Shown here one piece after another: positions 1 to 6,737 of a stretch of DNA of 10,935 nucleotides. Position numbers and translations under genes: made by a program. The DNA comes from Treponema sp. (GTDB lineage Bacteria; Spirochaetota; Spirochaetia; Treponematales; Breznakiellaceae): assembly GCA_031283505.1 (NCBI GenBank), contig JAITBO010000013.1:1-10935 (forward strand). Direction: 5' to 3'. Each line of letters starts with the position of its first letter. Position 1 is the stretch's first letter. Below the pieces are notes generated by a model, which worked only from the letters and a program-made list of their open reading frames with translations, was not told where the DNA came from and ran no database searches.

Positions 1-219
1 CGGCGAGTCAGCCGGGAGGCGTACCGGTTGCTCAGAAACCGGTTAAAAATCGGGTTTGACTTGGTGGTGTTGGTTTACCCCGCAGGACAGCGGGTGGCCA
101 AAACCCGGCAAGATGCATCGGGCCCACAGTTGCCGCCGGGTAAGGATTGCCTGGCTGTCCGGACGGAGCAGTTCCAAAATCTGTTTAACCGGGCGGGACT
201 TTTTATGGAAACCCGGTAA
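1..219 (+). CDS. rnpA: Ribonuclease P protein component, C-terminal part (5' truncated by window edge)
   Basis: The frame is open from the first base and ends in TAA at 217-219. The first residues, [15 protein letters not shown], carry the basic RNR-type motif of the RnpA protein, where helix residues contact the RNase P RNA. The hydrophobic strand FDLVVLVYP that follows is also typical of the family. RnpA is the protein cofactor of RNase P, which trims 5' leaders from pre-tRNAs in the cytoplasm. About 72 residues are visible, so roughly the N-terminal 40% lies upstream. The tail after YPAG is longer and less conserved than usual. The stop overlaps the yidD ATG by one base, and rnpA followed by yidD and yidC is a widespread order, which supports the call. 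Identification rests on motif and context. Confidence 0.88.
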   Translation, partial: RRVSREAYRLLRNRLKIGFDLVVLVYPAGQRVAKTRQDASGPQLPPGKDCLAVRTEQFQNLFNRAGLFMETR

Positions 220-482
220 TGGAGAAGATGGTGTATTTTCAGAAGTCAGACCTCCAGGAAAAGCTTAACTTCCCCCGGCAGGGGTTTCTTCTGTTGATAC
301 GGTTTTACCAGCGGGCTGTTTCGCCTCATTTTCCCGCCAGTTGTAGATATTATCCGACGTGTTCCGCCTATGCATATGGGGCGGTTCAGAAATACGGCAT
401 CGTCCGGGGTCTTTTCCTCACAAGTAAACGGATATTGCGGTGTCATCCTTTTCATCCGGGTGGTTATGATCCGGTACCTTAA
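219..482 (+). CDS. yidD: Membrane protein insertion efficiency factor YidD
   Basis: An 87-residue protein with nearly all the family signature: FYQRAVSP, a cysteine-rich [11 protein letters not shown] stretch, KYG, then [17 protein letters not shown] at the C-terminus. YidD is a small, probably amphipathic membrane-associated protein thought to help YidC-dependent insertion of inner-membrane proteins. Length is normal (about 70-90 residues). Its ATG overlaps the rnpA stop by one base and yidC starts 18 bases downstream, so the three are probably co-transcribed and coupled. The exact start is not certain: there is no strong ribosome site before 219, whereas GGAG at 221-224 would suit an in-frame GTG at 231, giving a protein four residues shorter. 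Confidence 0.95.
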   Translation: MEKMVYFQKSDLQEKLNFPRQGFLLLIRFYQRAVSPHFPASCRYYPTCSAYAYGAVQKYGIVRGLFLTSKRILRCHPFHPGGYDPVP

Positions 483-500
483 TTAGTAAACAGGAATTCA

Positions 501-2318
501 ATGGAAAAGAGAACATTATTGGCCGTTGTACTTTCGGTCATCGTAATCAGTGGTTTTTATATCATTCAGGCGGTTTTTTTCCCTCCCGCCGCGCCTGTCA
601 ACGGAACCGCCGGGGAATCCACCGCCGCCCGACCACAGGTTACCGCCGAAATCTCCCTGCAAACCGCCCCGGTTCTGGTTGATAACCCACCGGAAACTCA
701 GGCGGCTGCGGATGAGGCCGGTATATATCCGGGACCCGCATCGGAAGAACGGGTGGTCGTTGAGACCGAACTGCTCCGGGTGGAACTGACCAATGCCGGG
801 GGCGATATTGTTTCTTATAAATTAAAGGAACATAAGGATAAGGACGATTTCGTGGAGATGGTGCTTCCCGGAGAGGCCGAAGGCCACGCCTTTACTGTGG
901 CTTTCGGCGGCCTTAACGCCCCGCCGGTTACCGCCTTTTTCCATATAAACCGGATAGACCCCTATACGGTCGAATTTTCCCGGGAATTTCCGGTTGCTTC
1001 CGGTGGAGCAGGAAACGGGGAACAAAACGGACGGGTGCGTCTGATCAAGCGTTATACCTTCAGTCCTGGTGAATATATGTTCCAGCTTACTATTTCCATG
1101 GACGGCGGCTACTCCATTTCCTCTCTGAATTTTTCCGGCGTCGCCTATACCCTGGGCTTTGGCCCCCAGATTGGGCCTGCCTTTGATAAGCTGGACCAGC
1201 GTTACGATTACCGGCATTACTACACCTACATCAACGGCAAGCGCCGGGAAGAAAAGATCAAAGATAACGCCCCTACGATCGTCACTTCCCGGGTATCCTG
1301 GGCGGCCATTGCGGGTAAATACTTCACCTTTATCGCCATACCCGACGCCACCCAGTACGAACTGGCCTTCTCCACCAGGCCGGAGCCGGGTCTTCCTGCG
1401 GCTTCCCGCTTTTACATGACCCGTCCGCCACTGAATGTATCCAAGACGCCTGATGATACTTACCGCTTCTATCTGGGACCAAAAAGCCAGAGCGCCCTGG
1501 CGATATACGACAACGGGAACAACAGCTTCAACTTGCGGGAGATGGAACTTTCCAAGGCGGCTAGTACCAGCGGCATTCTTGCCCCCCTGGAAACGGTCCT
1601 CAAGTGGTTCCTGTCCATCTTCTACAGGCTTATCCCGAATTACGGCATAGCCATCATCCTGGTTACCCTCCTCGTAAAGCTTCTGCTCTTTCCCCTGACC
1701 AAGAAGGGCTCGGAGGCTACCCTGCGTATGCAGACCCTGTCCCCAAAAATCAAGGAAATTCAGGAGAAATACAAGGATAATCCTACTCAGATGAATGCTA
1801 AAATGGCGGAATTATACAAAACGGAAGGCTATAATCCCCTTTCGGGCTGTTTCCCCATGCTCATTCAGTTCCCCATTTTCATTGCCATGTACAACCTGTT
1901 CAACAATCACTTTGATCTCCGGGGCGCCATGTTCATCCCCGGCTGGATTCCCGACCTTTCCGTGCCTGAATCGGTCTTTAGTTTTGCCCCCCACCAGCTT
2001 CCTATTTTAGGGTGGAGCGACATACGCCTGCTTCCCTTCATCTATGTGGGGTCCCAGCTTCTCTACGGCAAGATCACCCAGACACCGGACCAGCAATCCA
2101 ATTCCCAGATGAAGATGATGCTCTACGTCATGCCGGTCATGTTCTTCTTCATCCTATATAATGTCCCTTCGGGATTGACGGTTTATTGGATCATGAGTAA
2201 CCTGTTATCTTTGATCCAGCAGCTTTTGATCAACAAATATCTGGCGAAAAAGCGGGCTGCCATGGCGGCGCAGTCCCCCGCGCCGGTGATTGCCCCGAAA
2301 AAGAAAAAGAGACGCTAG
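501..2318 (+). CDS. yidC: Membrane protein insertase YidC (Oxa1 family)
   Basis: A 605-residue insertase of the Gram-negative architecture. It places proteins in the inner membrane alone or with SecYEG. Residues about 7-27 form the first membrane helix. A proline/alanine-rich linker follows, then a large periplasmic P1 domain (about 85-345). The conserved insertase core is about 365-580. In its second helix VTLLVKLLLFPLTKK, Lys393 stands where E. coli has the groove Arg366. The cytoplasmic loop MQTLSPKIKEIQEKYKDN and the motif NPLSGCFPMLIQFPIF are also clear. Late helices include MLYVMPVMFFFILYNVPSGL. The tail ends in KKKKRR, a basic extension that may touch the ribosome. AGGA lies just upstream of the ATG. 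The gene sits between yidD and jag, as expected. It is intact and full length. Confidence 0.98.
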   Translation: MEKRTLLAVVLSVIVISGFYIIQAVFFPPAAPVNGTAGESTAARPQVTAEISLQTAPVLVDNPPETQAAADEAGIYPGPASEERVVVETELLRVELTNAGGDIVSYKLKEHKDKDDFVEMVLPGEAEGHAFTVAFGGLNAPPVTAFFHINRIDPYTVEFSREFPVASGGAGNGEQNGRVRLIKRYTFSPGEYMFQLTISMDGGYSISSLNFSGVAYTLGFGPQIGPAFDKLDQRYDYRHYYTYINGKRREEKIKDNAPTIVTSRVSWAAIAGKYFTFIAIPDATQYELAFSTRPEPGLPAASRFYMTRPPLNVSKTPDDTYRFYLGPKSQSALAIYDNGNNSFNLREMELSKAASTSGILAPLETVLKWFLSIFYRLIPNYGIAIILVTLLVKLLLFPLTKKGSEATLRMQTLSPKIKEIQEKYKDNPTQMNAKMAELYKTEGYNPLSGCFPMLIQFPIFIAMYNLFNNHFDLRGAMFIPGWIPDLSVPESVFSFAPHQLPILGWSDIRLLPFIYVGSQLLYGKITQTPDQQSNSQMKMMLYVMPVMFFFILYNVPSGLTVYWIMSNLLSLIQQLLINKYLAKKRAAMAAQSPAPVIAPKKKKRR

Positions 2319-2365
2319 GAGATGTATAGAACGTTTTTTGTAATTTCTTTCGCGAGGAGCGCGTT

Positions 2366-3073
2366 ATGACATATGAATTTGAAGGCCGTACCGAAAAAGA
2401 AGCAATCGACAGGGCGGCGGCGGAACTTGGTCTTGAAAAGGATGCCTTTGATGTGGAAATTCTGGAGACCCGGCGTTCCGGACTGTTTAAAAAAGGGTAT
2501 GTGAAAATCAAGGTTCACACGGACAATGCGGCGGCGGCCCCGGAGGAAGAAAACGAAGCTTCCGACCGGGAACAATTCAGGCAGGCGGTTTTCGGGGATC
2601 CGGAAGCCAAAAACGATTTTGAGCGGAAAATGATCGAATTCGTAGAAACCCTTATCAGTCACATGGGCTACAAGGCGGCGGTTTCGGTCCTGTTCCGGGA
2701 GGAACGCAAGATAGGCTTCAAAATCGAGTCGGAACATTCTTCCATAATTATAGGGAAGAAGGGGAAGAACCTGGACGCCATTCAACTTTTGGCGAATATC
2801 TACGCCGGACGTCAGGGTAAAGAGGATACCCGCGTTATCCTGGACAGCGAGAATTACCGTGTGCGCCGCGAGGAATCCCTGGTACGGCTGGCCTATACTG
2901 TGGCTGACCGGGTACGGGAAAACCGGGGTTCCATCCTCCTGGAACCGATGAACCCCTTTGATCGCCGGCTTATCCATACTACCTTGAATGACATCGCCGA
3001 TGTGGAAACCAAAAGCGAGGGTGAGGGGCTTTATAAGCAGGTGCGGGTCTATTACCGGGGAAGTATACGGTAA
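2366..3073 (+). CDS. jag: Jag/KhpB RNA-binding protein (Jag_N, KH, R3H)
   Basis: A 235-residue protein with three recognisable parts. Residues 1-50 are a Jag_N domain (MTYEFEGRTEKEAIDRAAAELG and RRSGLFKKGYVKIKV). An acidic linker at about 52-70 leads to a KH domain at about 90-165, whose nucleic-acid-binding loop is IIIGKKGKNLDA (GKKG at 130-133). The R3H domain at about 175-232 contains RRLIHTTLND and KSEGEGLYKQVRVYY. Jag/KhpB binds RNA; in Gram-positives it pairs with KhpA and affects cell-wall synthesis and division. Here it follows yidC, as it commonly does. AGGAG at 2355-2359, six bases before the ATG, fixes the start. The gap to yidC is 47 bases with no clear terminator, so co-transcription is likely. 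Confidence 0.95.
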   Translation: MTYEFEGRTEKEAIDRAAAELGLEKDAFDVEILETRRSGLFKKGYVKIKVHTDNAAAAPEEENEASDREQFRQAVFGDPEAKNDFERKMIEFVETLISHMGYKAAVSVLFREERKIGFKIESEHSSIIIGKKGKNLDAIQLLANIYAGRQGKEDTRVILDSENYRVRREESLVRLAYTVADRVRENRGSILLEPMNPFDRRLIHTTLNDIADVETKSEGEGLYKQVRVYYRGSIR

Positions 3074-3107
3074 ATTCCGGCGGTTTTTCCCCGGGATTCC
3101 GTTTTTT
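3073..3107 (+). terminator. Likely intrinsic terminator of the rnpA-yidD-yidC-jag operon
   Basis: The arm AATTCCGG at 3073-3080 pairs with CCGGGATT at 3091-3098: eight pairs, one of them G-T. Two further G-C pairs can close over a T-rich loop. Six T residues follow at 3102-3107. It starts at the last base of jag and precedes a gene with its own signal peptide. The stem is short, so efficiency is uncertain. Confidence 0.6.
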
Positions 3108-3124
3108 GGATTAGTATTATAATT

Positions 3125-3910
3125 ATGAAATCCATTTTTTTATTTCTTGTAATGATTTTGATTACCGGGACTGCCTTTTCCCTTTCATTGGAGGAGGCGC
3201 TTGGAGATGAAAAGGCGGCGGAACTGATCAGCCGGGGAACTCTCACGGAAGTACAAACCCGCAGGTCGCGGCCTCTTCTTGTTCCCAATCATTATTTTAC
3301 TCAATCCCTCATTGATTCCGCTATTGAGTCCGTGAATCCGTCGTATGTCGTGGAAAACCTCTATCTGTACGCCAAACCCGCAGAGGCGGCCCGAGGCGCC
3401 TGGACAAAGGCCGAACAGAACGCTCTGTACAACGGGATGGTTGCCATGAGTACTCTCGCCGGTTTGCAGTACTATTCAATCGGCAAAAAAGAAATAGACA
3501 TCCTCTATGTGACTTCTGTTGTCATAGACGGGCCGGACACCGGGAACCCTCGGCCCGACCCGGTTTTTGAGACGCCTCCCGATGCCTTTACCCTTTACGT
3601 CCGCCAGGAAGACGGAAGGTTCGGGGAAAATACCTACCGGTATGACTTTCATGTGCAGCCCGATGCCTTGATCATGATTCAACAAAACCTTACGGATATG
3701 AACTCCGGGCCTATCCGCATAATAGGAAAAAACAATCTCCGCACGATCCTGTCTATTATAGATACAGGGGATCGCCTGCTTATCTATGCGGTCTCCCTGA
3801 TCAAGGCGCCTTCCTTCCCGGGAATGAAGGGACGTATCGGTAATTCTTTCACAAACAGGACGGCGGCCGTTATTGAATGGTTCTCCGGGCAAGCGGACAA
3901 AGCCTTTTAG
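3125..3910 (+). CDS. Exported protein of unknown function (DUF6675-like, from memory)
   Basis: A 261-residue protein that begins with a classic signal peptide: MKS, then a hydrophobic run to about residue 19 (IFLFLVMILITGTAFS), with likely cleavage near AFS-LS. There is no lipobox cysteine, so it is probably periplasmic or surface-located, not a lipoprotein. Conserved-looking stretches are LVPNHYFTQSLIDSAI, NALYNGMVAMSTLAGLQYYS and LRTILSIIDTGDRLLIYAVSL near the end. From memory the pattern resembles a spirochaete family listed as DUF6675; I cannot check this, and no biochemical role is known to me. The start is fixed by the signal peptide. However, no ribosome-binding site is visible, and the ATG is preceded by an AT-rich run including TATAAT at 3118-3123. 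The terminator upstream suggests it is a separate unit from jag. Confidence 0.8.
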   Translation: MKSIFLFLVMILITGTAFSLSLEEALGDEKAAELISRGTLTEVQTRRSRPLLVPNHYFTQSLIDSAIESVNPSYVVENLYLYAKPAEAARGAWTKAEQNALYNGMVAMSTLAGLQYYSIGKKEIDILYVTSVVIDGPDTGNPRPDPVFETPPDAFTLYVRQEDGRFGENTYRYDFHVQPDALIMIQQNLTDMNSGPIRIIGKNNLRTILSIIDTGDRLLIYAVSLIKAPSFPGMKGRIGNSFTNRTAAVIEWFSGQADKAF

Positions 3911-3921
3911 ACCTGGTACAT

Positions 3922-4101
3922 ATGGACAATCCGGTTATTGAGTGGGCGCACAGGTACGACATTCCGGCAATCGGGAAGGATGATGGTCTTTACACCGATG
4001 AAAAGGGTTTACATTGCCTGGTCACCTTCAATGACAAGGATTATGACCCCTTTGGCTGGGCCATAGGACAACGCAGGAACTTAGTATCCCGACAGCTATG
4101 A
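3922..4101 (+). pseudogene. Truncated small ORF running into the repeat element
   Basis: From the ATG at 3922 the frame gives 59 residues, including DNPVIEWAHRYDIPAIGKD and LHCLVTFNDKDYDPFGWAIGQ. The composition looks like real protein, not chance translation, but I do not recognise the family. The last residues (LVSRQL) are encoded by the left inverted repeat of the 4078-4290 element. The likeliest reading is therefore a gene cut off by insertion of that element. No ribosome-binding site precedes the ATG, and the frame is also open further upstream inside the previous gene. It could be a fragment of an older gene lying either side of the junction. Function is unknown. Confidence 0.35.
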
Positions 4102-4290
4102 AAATGTAGTTTTGCTGCCTGGCGGGAGATCGTATCGCGCAGTGAAGCGCAAGGGATAGAAGCGGAAATCCCGCAGTACTTTTAGGCGGAACGCCTAAAA
4201 GTACGAGGAATTAGAGCGGATAGCCCGGTCCGGCGCGTGCGCCGGATGCGCCCAAATCCACCGGTTTAATCATATCGGGATACTAGAGTT
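4078..4290. repeat. Structured, inverted-repeat-bounded element (MITE-like or ncRNA-bearing)
   Basis: The outer boundaries are inverted repeats. TAGTATCCCGA at 4082-4092 is an exact reverse complement of TCGGGATACTA at 4275-4285, and similarity extends to AACT at the outer side of each arm with one base inserted. Inside are strong stems. GTACTTTTAGGCG (4176-4188) pairs perfectly with 4192-4204 around a GAA loop. CCGGCGC (4230-4236) pairs with GCGCCGG (4239-4245). GCGC pairs with GCGC at 4137-4150, and GGGAT with ATCCC at 4153-4172. The half-sites GGGATAGAAGCGGAAATCCCGC and AGCGGATAGCCCGG flank the big hairpin with related wording. No protein is encoded. I recall similar GCGGATAGCCCG-type repeats near gene ends in other phyla; this is unverified. 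Confidence 0.6.
4176..4204. repeat. Perfect 13-bp hairpin with GAA triloop inside the structured element
   Basis: The arms GTACTTTTAGGCG and CGCCTAAAAGTAC are exact reverse complements separated by GAA. This is the central stem of the 4078-4290 element. No T-run follows on either strand, so it does not look like an intrinsic terminator. Confidence 0.8.
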
Positions 4291-4394
4291 TTCAACTTGT
4301 AATTCGCTATCTCTGTTCCAGCTAATCCGTAGGCACTTAAAAAACATATTGAAGCGGCAAAAATCGAAACAACAAAAGGTATTAGTTTCCTCAA
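4266..4394 (-). pseudogene. Possible 5' stub of an exported protein, cut by the repeat element
   Basis: On the minus strand a frame from a TTG at 4394 gives 42 residues. It starts RKLIPFVVSIFAAS and continues CFLSAYGLAGTEIANYKL: a basic n-region, a hydrophobic core and a small-residue region like a secretion signal. It then enters the right inverted repeat (TLVSRYD) and stops at 4266. This could be the start of an exported-protein gene disrupted by the element. It has only a TTG start and no good ribosome site, and it overlaps the presumed 5' end of the oxidoreductase relic on the other strand. AT-rich DNA can make hydrophobic frames by chance, so this is a weak call. Confidence 0.2.
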
Positions 4395-4877
4395 TCTTCG
4401 AGATCGTTTTGGAAAAATAACTTATCAAATATTAAGTAAATTTAATAAAATATACAAAAATAGCAGGAAAGTTTTCAAAAAGCCTTGACAACCTTAGCGC
4501 ATGGGCGAAGGGCGGCGCGGGCTTTATCGCGCATGAGGCAACCGCCATTGACGGCAGGCAGACATGGATAGAACCGCAGCTTCGCATTGATAATAATCTG
4601 TTTATTTCCGGATTAAGCCGCCTGGTAGAAGCGATTCATGCGTACAATGTACCGGTGATTTCATCGGTAGACAGTGATCTTGTAAAAGGCGGCATCTGCC
4701 CGGAAGATAACAGGGTTCGTTGTTTGTCATTGCCTTTCCTGAATACTTGACAACAGGCAGATTATGCATTAATATAAATACAAGGGTTATGAAAGCTATC
4801 TGATTGGCGATGCATACAGACCAAGATGTGTTTTGGAAACTATCCATCAAGCGAATAAGGTGGCAGGAATGGTATAG
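4370..4877 (+). pseudogene. Decayed Old Yellow Enzyme / 2,4-dienoyl-CoA reductase-type oxidoreductase
   Basis: Two separated in-frame pieces resemble this flavoenzyme family. The first (open from 4436 to the TGA near 4750) reads KSLDNLSAWAKGGAGFIAHE, then ATAIDGR and LRIDNNLFISGLSRLVEAIH. This matches the early TIM-barrel region, where members have AKGGVGLI and LRIDDDxFIPGLKxLVDAIH. The second (about 4788-4877, TAG stop at 4875-4877) reads YLIGDAYRPRCVLETIHQAN. This matches the C-terminal nucleotide-binding end typical of the long FMN/4Fe-4S/FAD members (xxIGDCxxPRxILDAIHEG). The middle, several hundred residues in the family, is missing, and stops separate the pieces. An upstream stretch (LNLRDRF, about 4391-4411) may be the N-terminal NRF motif in another frame. 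Clearly non-functional; family assignment is from motifs only. Confidence 0.6.
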
Positions 4878-4960
4878 CGAAAAAACTTGCTATGCAAACA
4901 ACACATGGTTTAAATATGTTGTGTTTTGAATTATTTCAAAAAGCAGTTAGAGGGATAAGA

Positions 4961-5512
4961 ATGAAGGAATTATCGCTTGTCAAATCAAAGAGCCTCAAAA
5001 TAGCGGTGGGGGGTTGTGCTGAAGAAGAATTTCGACATAGCACAATACGTGAAATTGCAAAGTGGGTTAAAGTTAATATTGTTACCATCAATGATCGTAT
5101 GGCCATGGATAAAAATAAATCTGCGGAGGAGCGGCTAAAATCGTTTATTTATACCTTGGTTTCGATGCTGCTGGATAAAAAAGATTCCCCATGGTTTGGA
5201 CAACTTTTTGTCCGGGAAACAATATATGCGGAGCACACTAAAGTGTTGGATACGCTTACGAAAAAAAGTGTACGATCGGTTATCGGCATATTGAAAAATG
5301 TCATCGATGAACTTTCGGGCAGTAAACTTTCCGATGAGAAGTTTTCTCTAACTACCGCAAGTATTATTGCTCAAGGTACTTCTTTTTATACAAATTTGGC
5401 TACGATTCCATTGCTTTTTGATATCGACTTAAGCAAAGATAATATCATTACGATTTTAAGTGACCACATTACGGAATTTGCTATAAACGCATTGCAAAAA
5501 TGGAAAAAATAA
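4961..5512 (+). CDS. TetR-family regulator with a defective DNA-binding domain (possibly a pseudogene)
   Basis: About 183 residues from the ATG at 4961, chosen because AGAGGG at 4949-4954 sits six bases upstream; an ATG at 4892 would add 23 unlikely residues. FRHSTIREIAKWVKVNIVTIND is the TetR helix-turn-helix core. SAEERLKSFIYTLVSMLLD and LFVRETIYAEHTKVLDTL resemble the ligand-binding half of the CecR/YbiH type. Two things are wrong. The first helix is degenerate (KIAVGGCAEEE where AALELFAEKG is usual). The segment that normally follows (YHFGSKExLY and a helix, about 20-30 residues) is absent, so INDRM runs straight into the C-terminal domain. DNA binding is therefore doubtful. TetR genes often sit next to the flavoenzyme they control, which fits the relic just upstream. 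The VOC gene follows after a few bases. Confidence 0.65.
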   Translation: MKELSLVKSKSLKIAVGGCAEEEFRHSTIREIAKWVKVNIVTINDRMAMDKNKSAEERLKSFIYTLVSMLLDKKDSPWFGQLFVRETIYAEHTKVLDTLTKKSVRSVIGILKNVIDELSGSKLSDEKFSLTTASIIAQGTSFYTNLATIPLLFDIDLSKDNIITILSDHITEFAINALQKWKK

Positions 5513-5530
5513 TTAATGGAGGATCAGGGT

Positions 5531-5884
5531 TTGAAATTTGCATTGGTTACCTTGTATGTAGAAAATATGGAGAAGTCCTTGGAGTTCTACAATAAGTTAT
5601 TGGAGATACCCATTGTCGGCAGGCACAAAATTGAATCCGGAGAAGACCTGGTTTTTATGGGGATGGATGACGGGGTTAAATTAGAATTAATTTCTTCCAA
5701 CGGAAAAATTTCTTATTCAGGATTTAGTATAGGATTTGAAGTGGATGATTTACCGGCCATAAAAGAACGGCTAAATGTATGCGGCTATTCTGTAAAGCGT
5801 GAAATGTCACCGAACAATTCAACGACTTTGTATTTTCTCACTGGTCCAAATGGCGAAGATGTTGAACTGATTGGTAGAAAGTAA
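5531..5884 (+). CDS. VOC / glyoxalase-fold protein
   Basis: 117 residues from a TTG at 5531. This start is preferred because GGAGG at 5518-5522 lies eight bases upstream and the product then begins (M)KFALVTLYVENMEKSLEFYN, the usual N-terminus of this fold. An ATG at 5516 adds five residues and lacks a ribosome site. Two beta-alpha-beta-beta-beta modules are visible: VTLYVENMEKSLEFYNKLL, then GFSIGFEVDDLPAIKERL and LYFLTGPNGEDVELIG. Members include glyoxalases, dioxygenases and resistance proteins. The first metal-binding position, normally His, is Thr here, while a Glu is kept in KLELIS and in VELIG, so I cannot say whether it binds metal or what it acts on. It lies four bases after the regulator stop (18 to the TTG), probably in one transcript. 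Confidence 0.82.
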   Translation: MKFALVTLYVENMEKSLEFYNKLLEIPIVGRHKIESGEDLVFMGMDDGVKLELISSNGKISYSGFSIGFEVDDLPAIKERLNVCGYSVKREMSPNNSTTLYFLTGPNGEDVELIGRK

Positions 5885-5951
5885 CGGGTTCTTGTTATAA
5901 ATTTCAAGCACAAGCCGATTTTGGGAGAGACAAAACAGTATACCCATGTAC

Positions 5952-6101
5952 CTATTTTCGGATTTGCATTGCAAATTTGTAATCGGTTTTTGAATATTCG
6001 CTTTGTTCTGCGGCGATAAGGGCTGGCCAGATTTCTGGTATAGACTGTGTAACATAATAAAATGTTCCATGATTGTCATATTCTATACTCCTTAACGGGA
6101 A
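5952..6101 (-). pseudogene. Unidentified minus-strand coding relic
   Basis: An open frame of 49 codons without an ATG contains YDNHGTFYYVTQSIPEIW and ALIAAEQSEYSKTDYKFAM. It has a protein-like residue mix and ends at TAG (5952-5954). In another frame an ATG at 6079 has an excellent ribosome site (TAAGGAG, eight bases upstream) and overlaps a TGA as ATGA, the usual sign of a translationally coupled start. The two frames disagree by one base. A frameshifted remnant of a second gene in a lost operon would explain both. I do not recognise the family. Confidence 0.25.
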
Positions 6102-6195
6102 TTACCTCGGCACAAGACCTAAACTTGACCCACAGAAATACAGGCTGTCAAATCCATACTGATTCCTCAAAACCAAGATGAAAATGAAGAAATTA

Positions 6196-6318
6196 ACCAC
6201 GGGGTACCGTAACTTCCGGTTCCTTGGAGTTTCTCGGAGAAAAAGGCTATTATACGGCTATTTTTCTCTTGTTTCCTCCGTATAATTCAGAGAATCTCTG
6301 GTTCCAAAACTCCGTGGT
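6196..6318. repeat. Imperfect inverted repeat (ACCACGG...CCGTGGT type)
   Basis: The ends ACCACGG (6196-6202 with its flanking A) and CCGTGGT (6312-6318) are reverse complements. Inside, GAGAAAAA (6237-6244) pairs with TTTTTCTC (6261-6268) over a GGCTAT...GGCTA core, and CGGAG/CTCCG words recur along both arms. The design, tandem CGGAG-like units folded back on themselves, is one I recall as a dispersed intergenic repeat in many bacteria. This copy is partly eroded. Confidence 0.5.
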
Positions 6319-6575
6319 ATTTTTCTTATAAAGAAGTGTTTTGAATATTGCCGGTACAACGCCGCTTCTATGCTCTGTTCCTCAAAGTGATAATCAATGT
6401 TCATAACGGGAATCCTGGTTATTTCCGAAAGGCTGCTACAGCTCCATTCCACATTTTGAAGGTCTCTGTTCAGAATGGTAAAGCCAAACTTAGTGACTTC
6501 CCCATCGCAGGCTGGGTGGCGGGTTGTCCAGTCGATTGATTCCCATTTCAGAGCGTGTCTTTCTTCCGGCTGGGT
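6258..6575 (-). pseudogene. Unidentified minus-strand coding relic fused to a repeat
   Basis: A frame open for about 105 codons, with a GTG at 6452 but no convincing start further upstream. It reads ALKWESIDWTTRHPACDGE, EVTKFGFTILNRDLQNVEW and then EITRIPVMNIDYHFEEQSIE before running into the 6196-6318 repeat, which supplies the last 20-odd residues and the stop. The residue pattern looks like genuine protein. I cannot name the family. Lack of a start and the repeat-encoded tail argue for a fragment, not a working gene. Confidence 0.3.
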
Positions 6576-6667
6576 TTAGCGTTATTCAAGGAGGGCCCCG
6601 CAAAAACAATGAAAGATTGCGGGGTGTTCGCGGGCTAAGAGTCATATTACGCAAGAAAAACAATATG

Positions 6668-6737
6668 AACCACTAACCAGACAAACAACACGAACTTTTG
6701 AGGTTAAATCCATAGTTTGTTCGTATGGTTCGTGGTT
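6668..6737. repeat. Imperfect inverted repeat (AACCAC...GTGGTT type)
   Basis: The left arm begins AACCACTAACCAGACAAAC. The reverse complement of the right arm begins AACCACGAACCATACGAAC. They match at most positions, and both are built from ACGAAC/AACCA-like short units. The repeat ends 16 bases before the yqeC stop on the minus strand, so it would be transcribed as a large stem at the 3' end of the selenium operon. No T-run follows. Confidence 0.55.

Noticed and set aside
2315..2977. Minus-strand frame of 220 codons opposite jag
   Set aside because: Antisense shadow of a gene with three clear domains and a good ribosome site.
3118..3123. TATAAT just before the exported-protein gene as its promoter
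   Set aside because: It ends one base before the ATG and has no -35 partner at the right distance, so transcription would start inside the gene.
5963..5977. ATTTGCA-T-TGCAAAT palindrome
   Set aside because: A seven-base-arm palindrome with a one-base centre in AT-rich DNA is expected by chance and has no gene start next to it.
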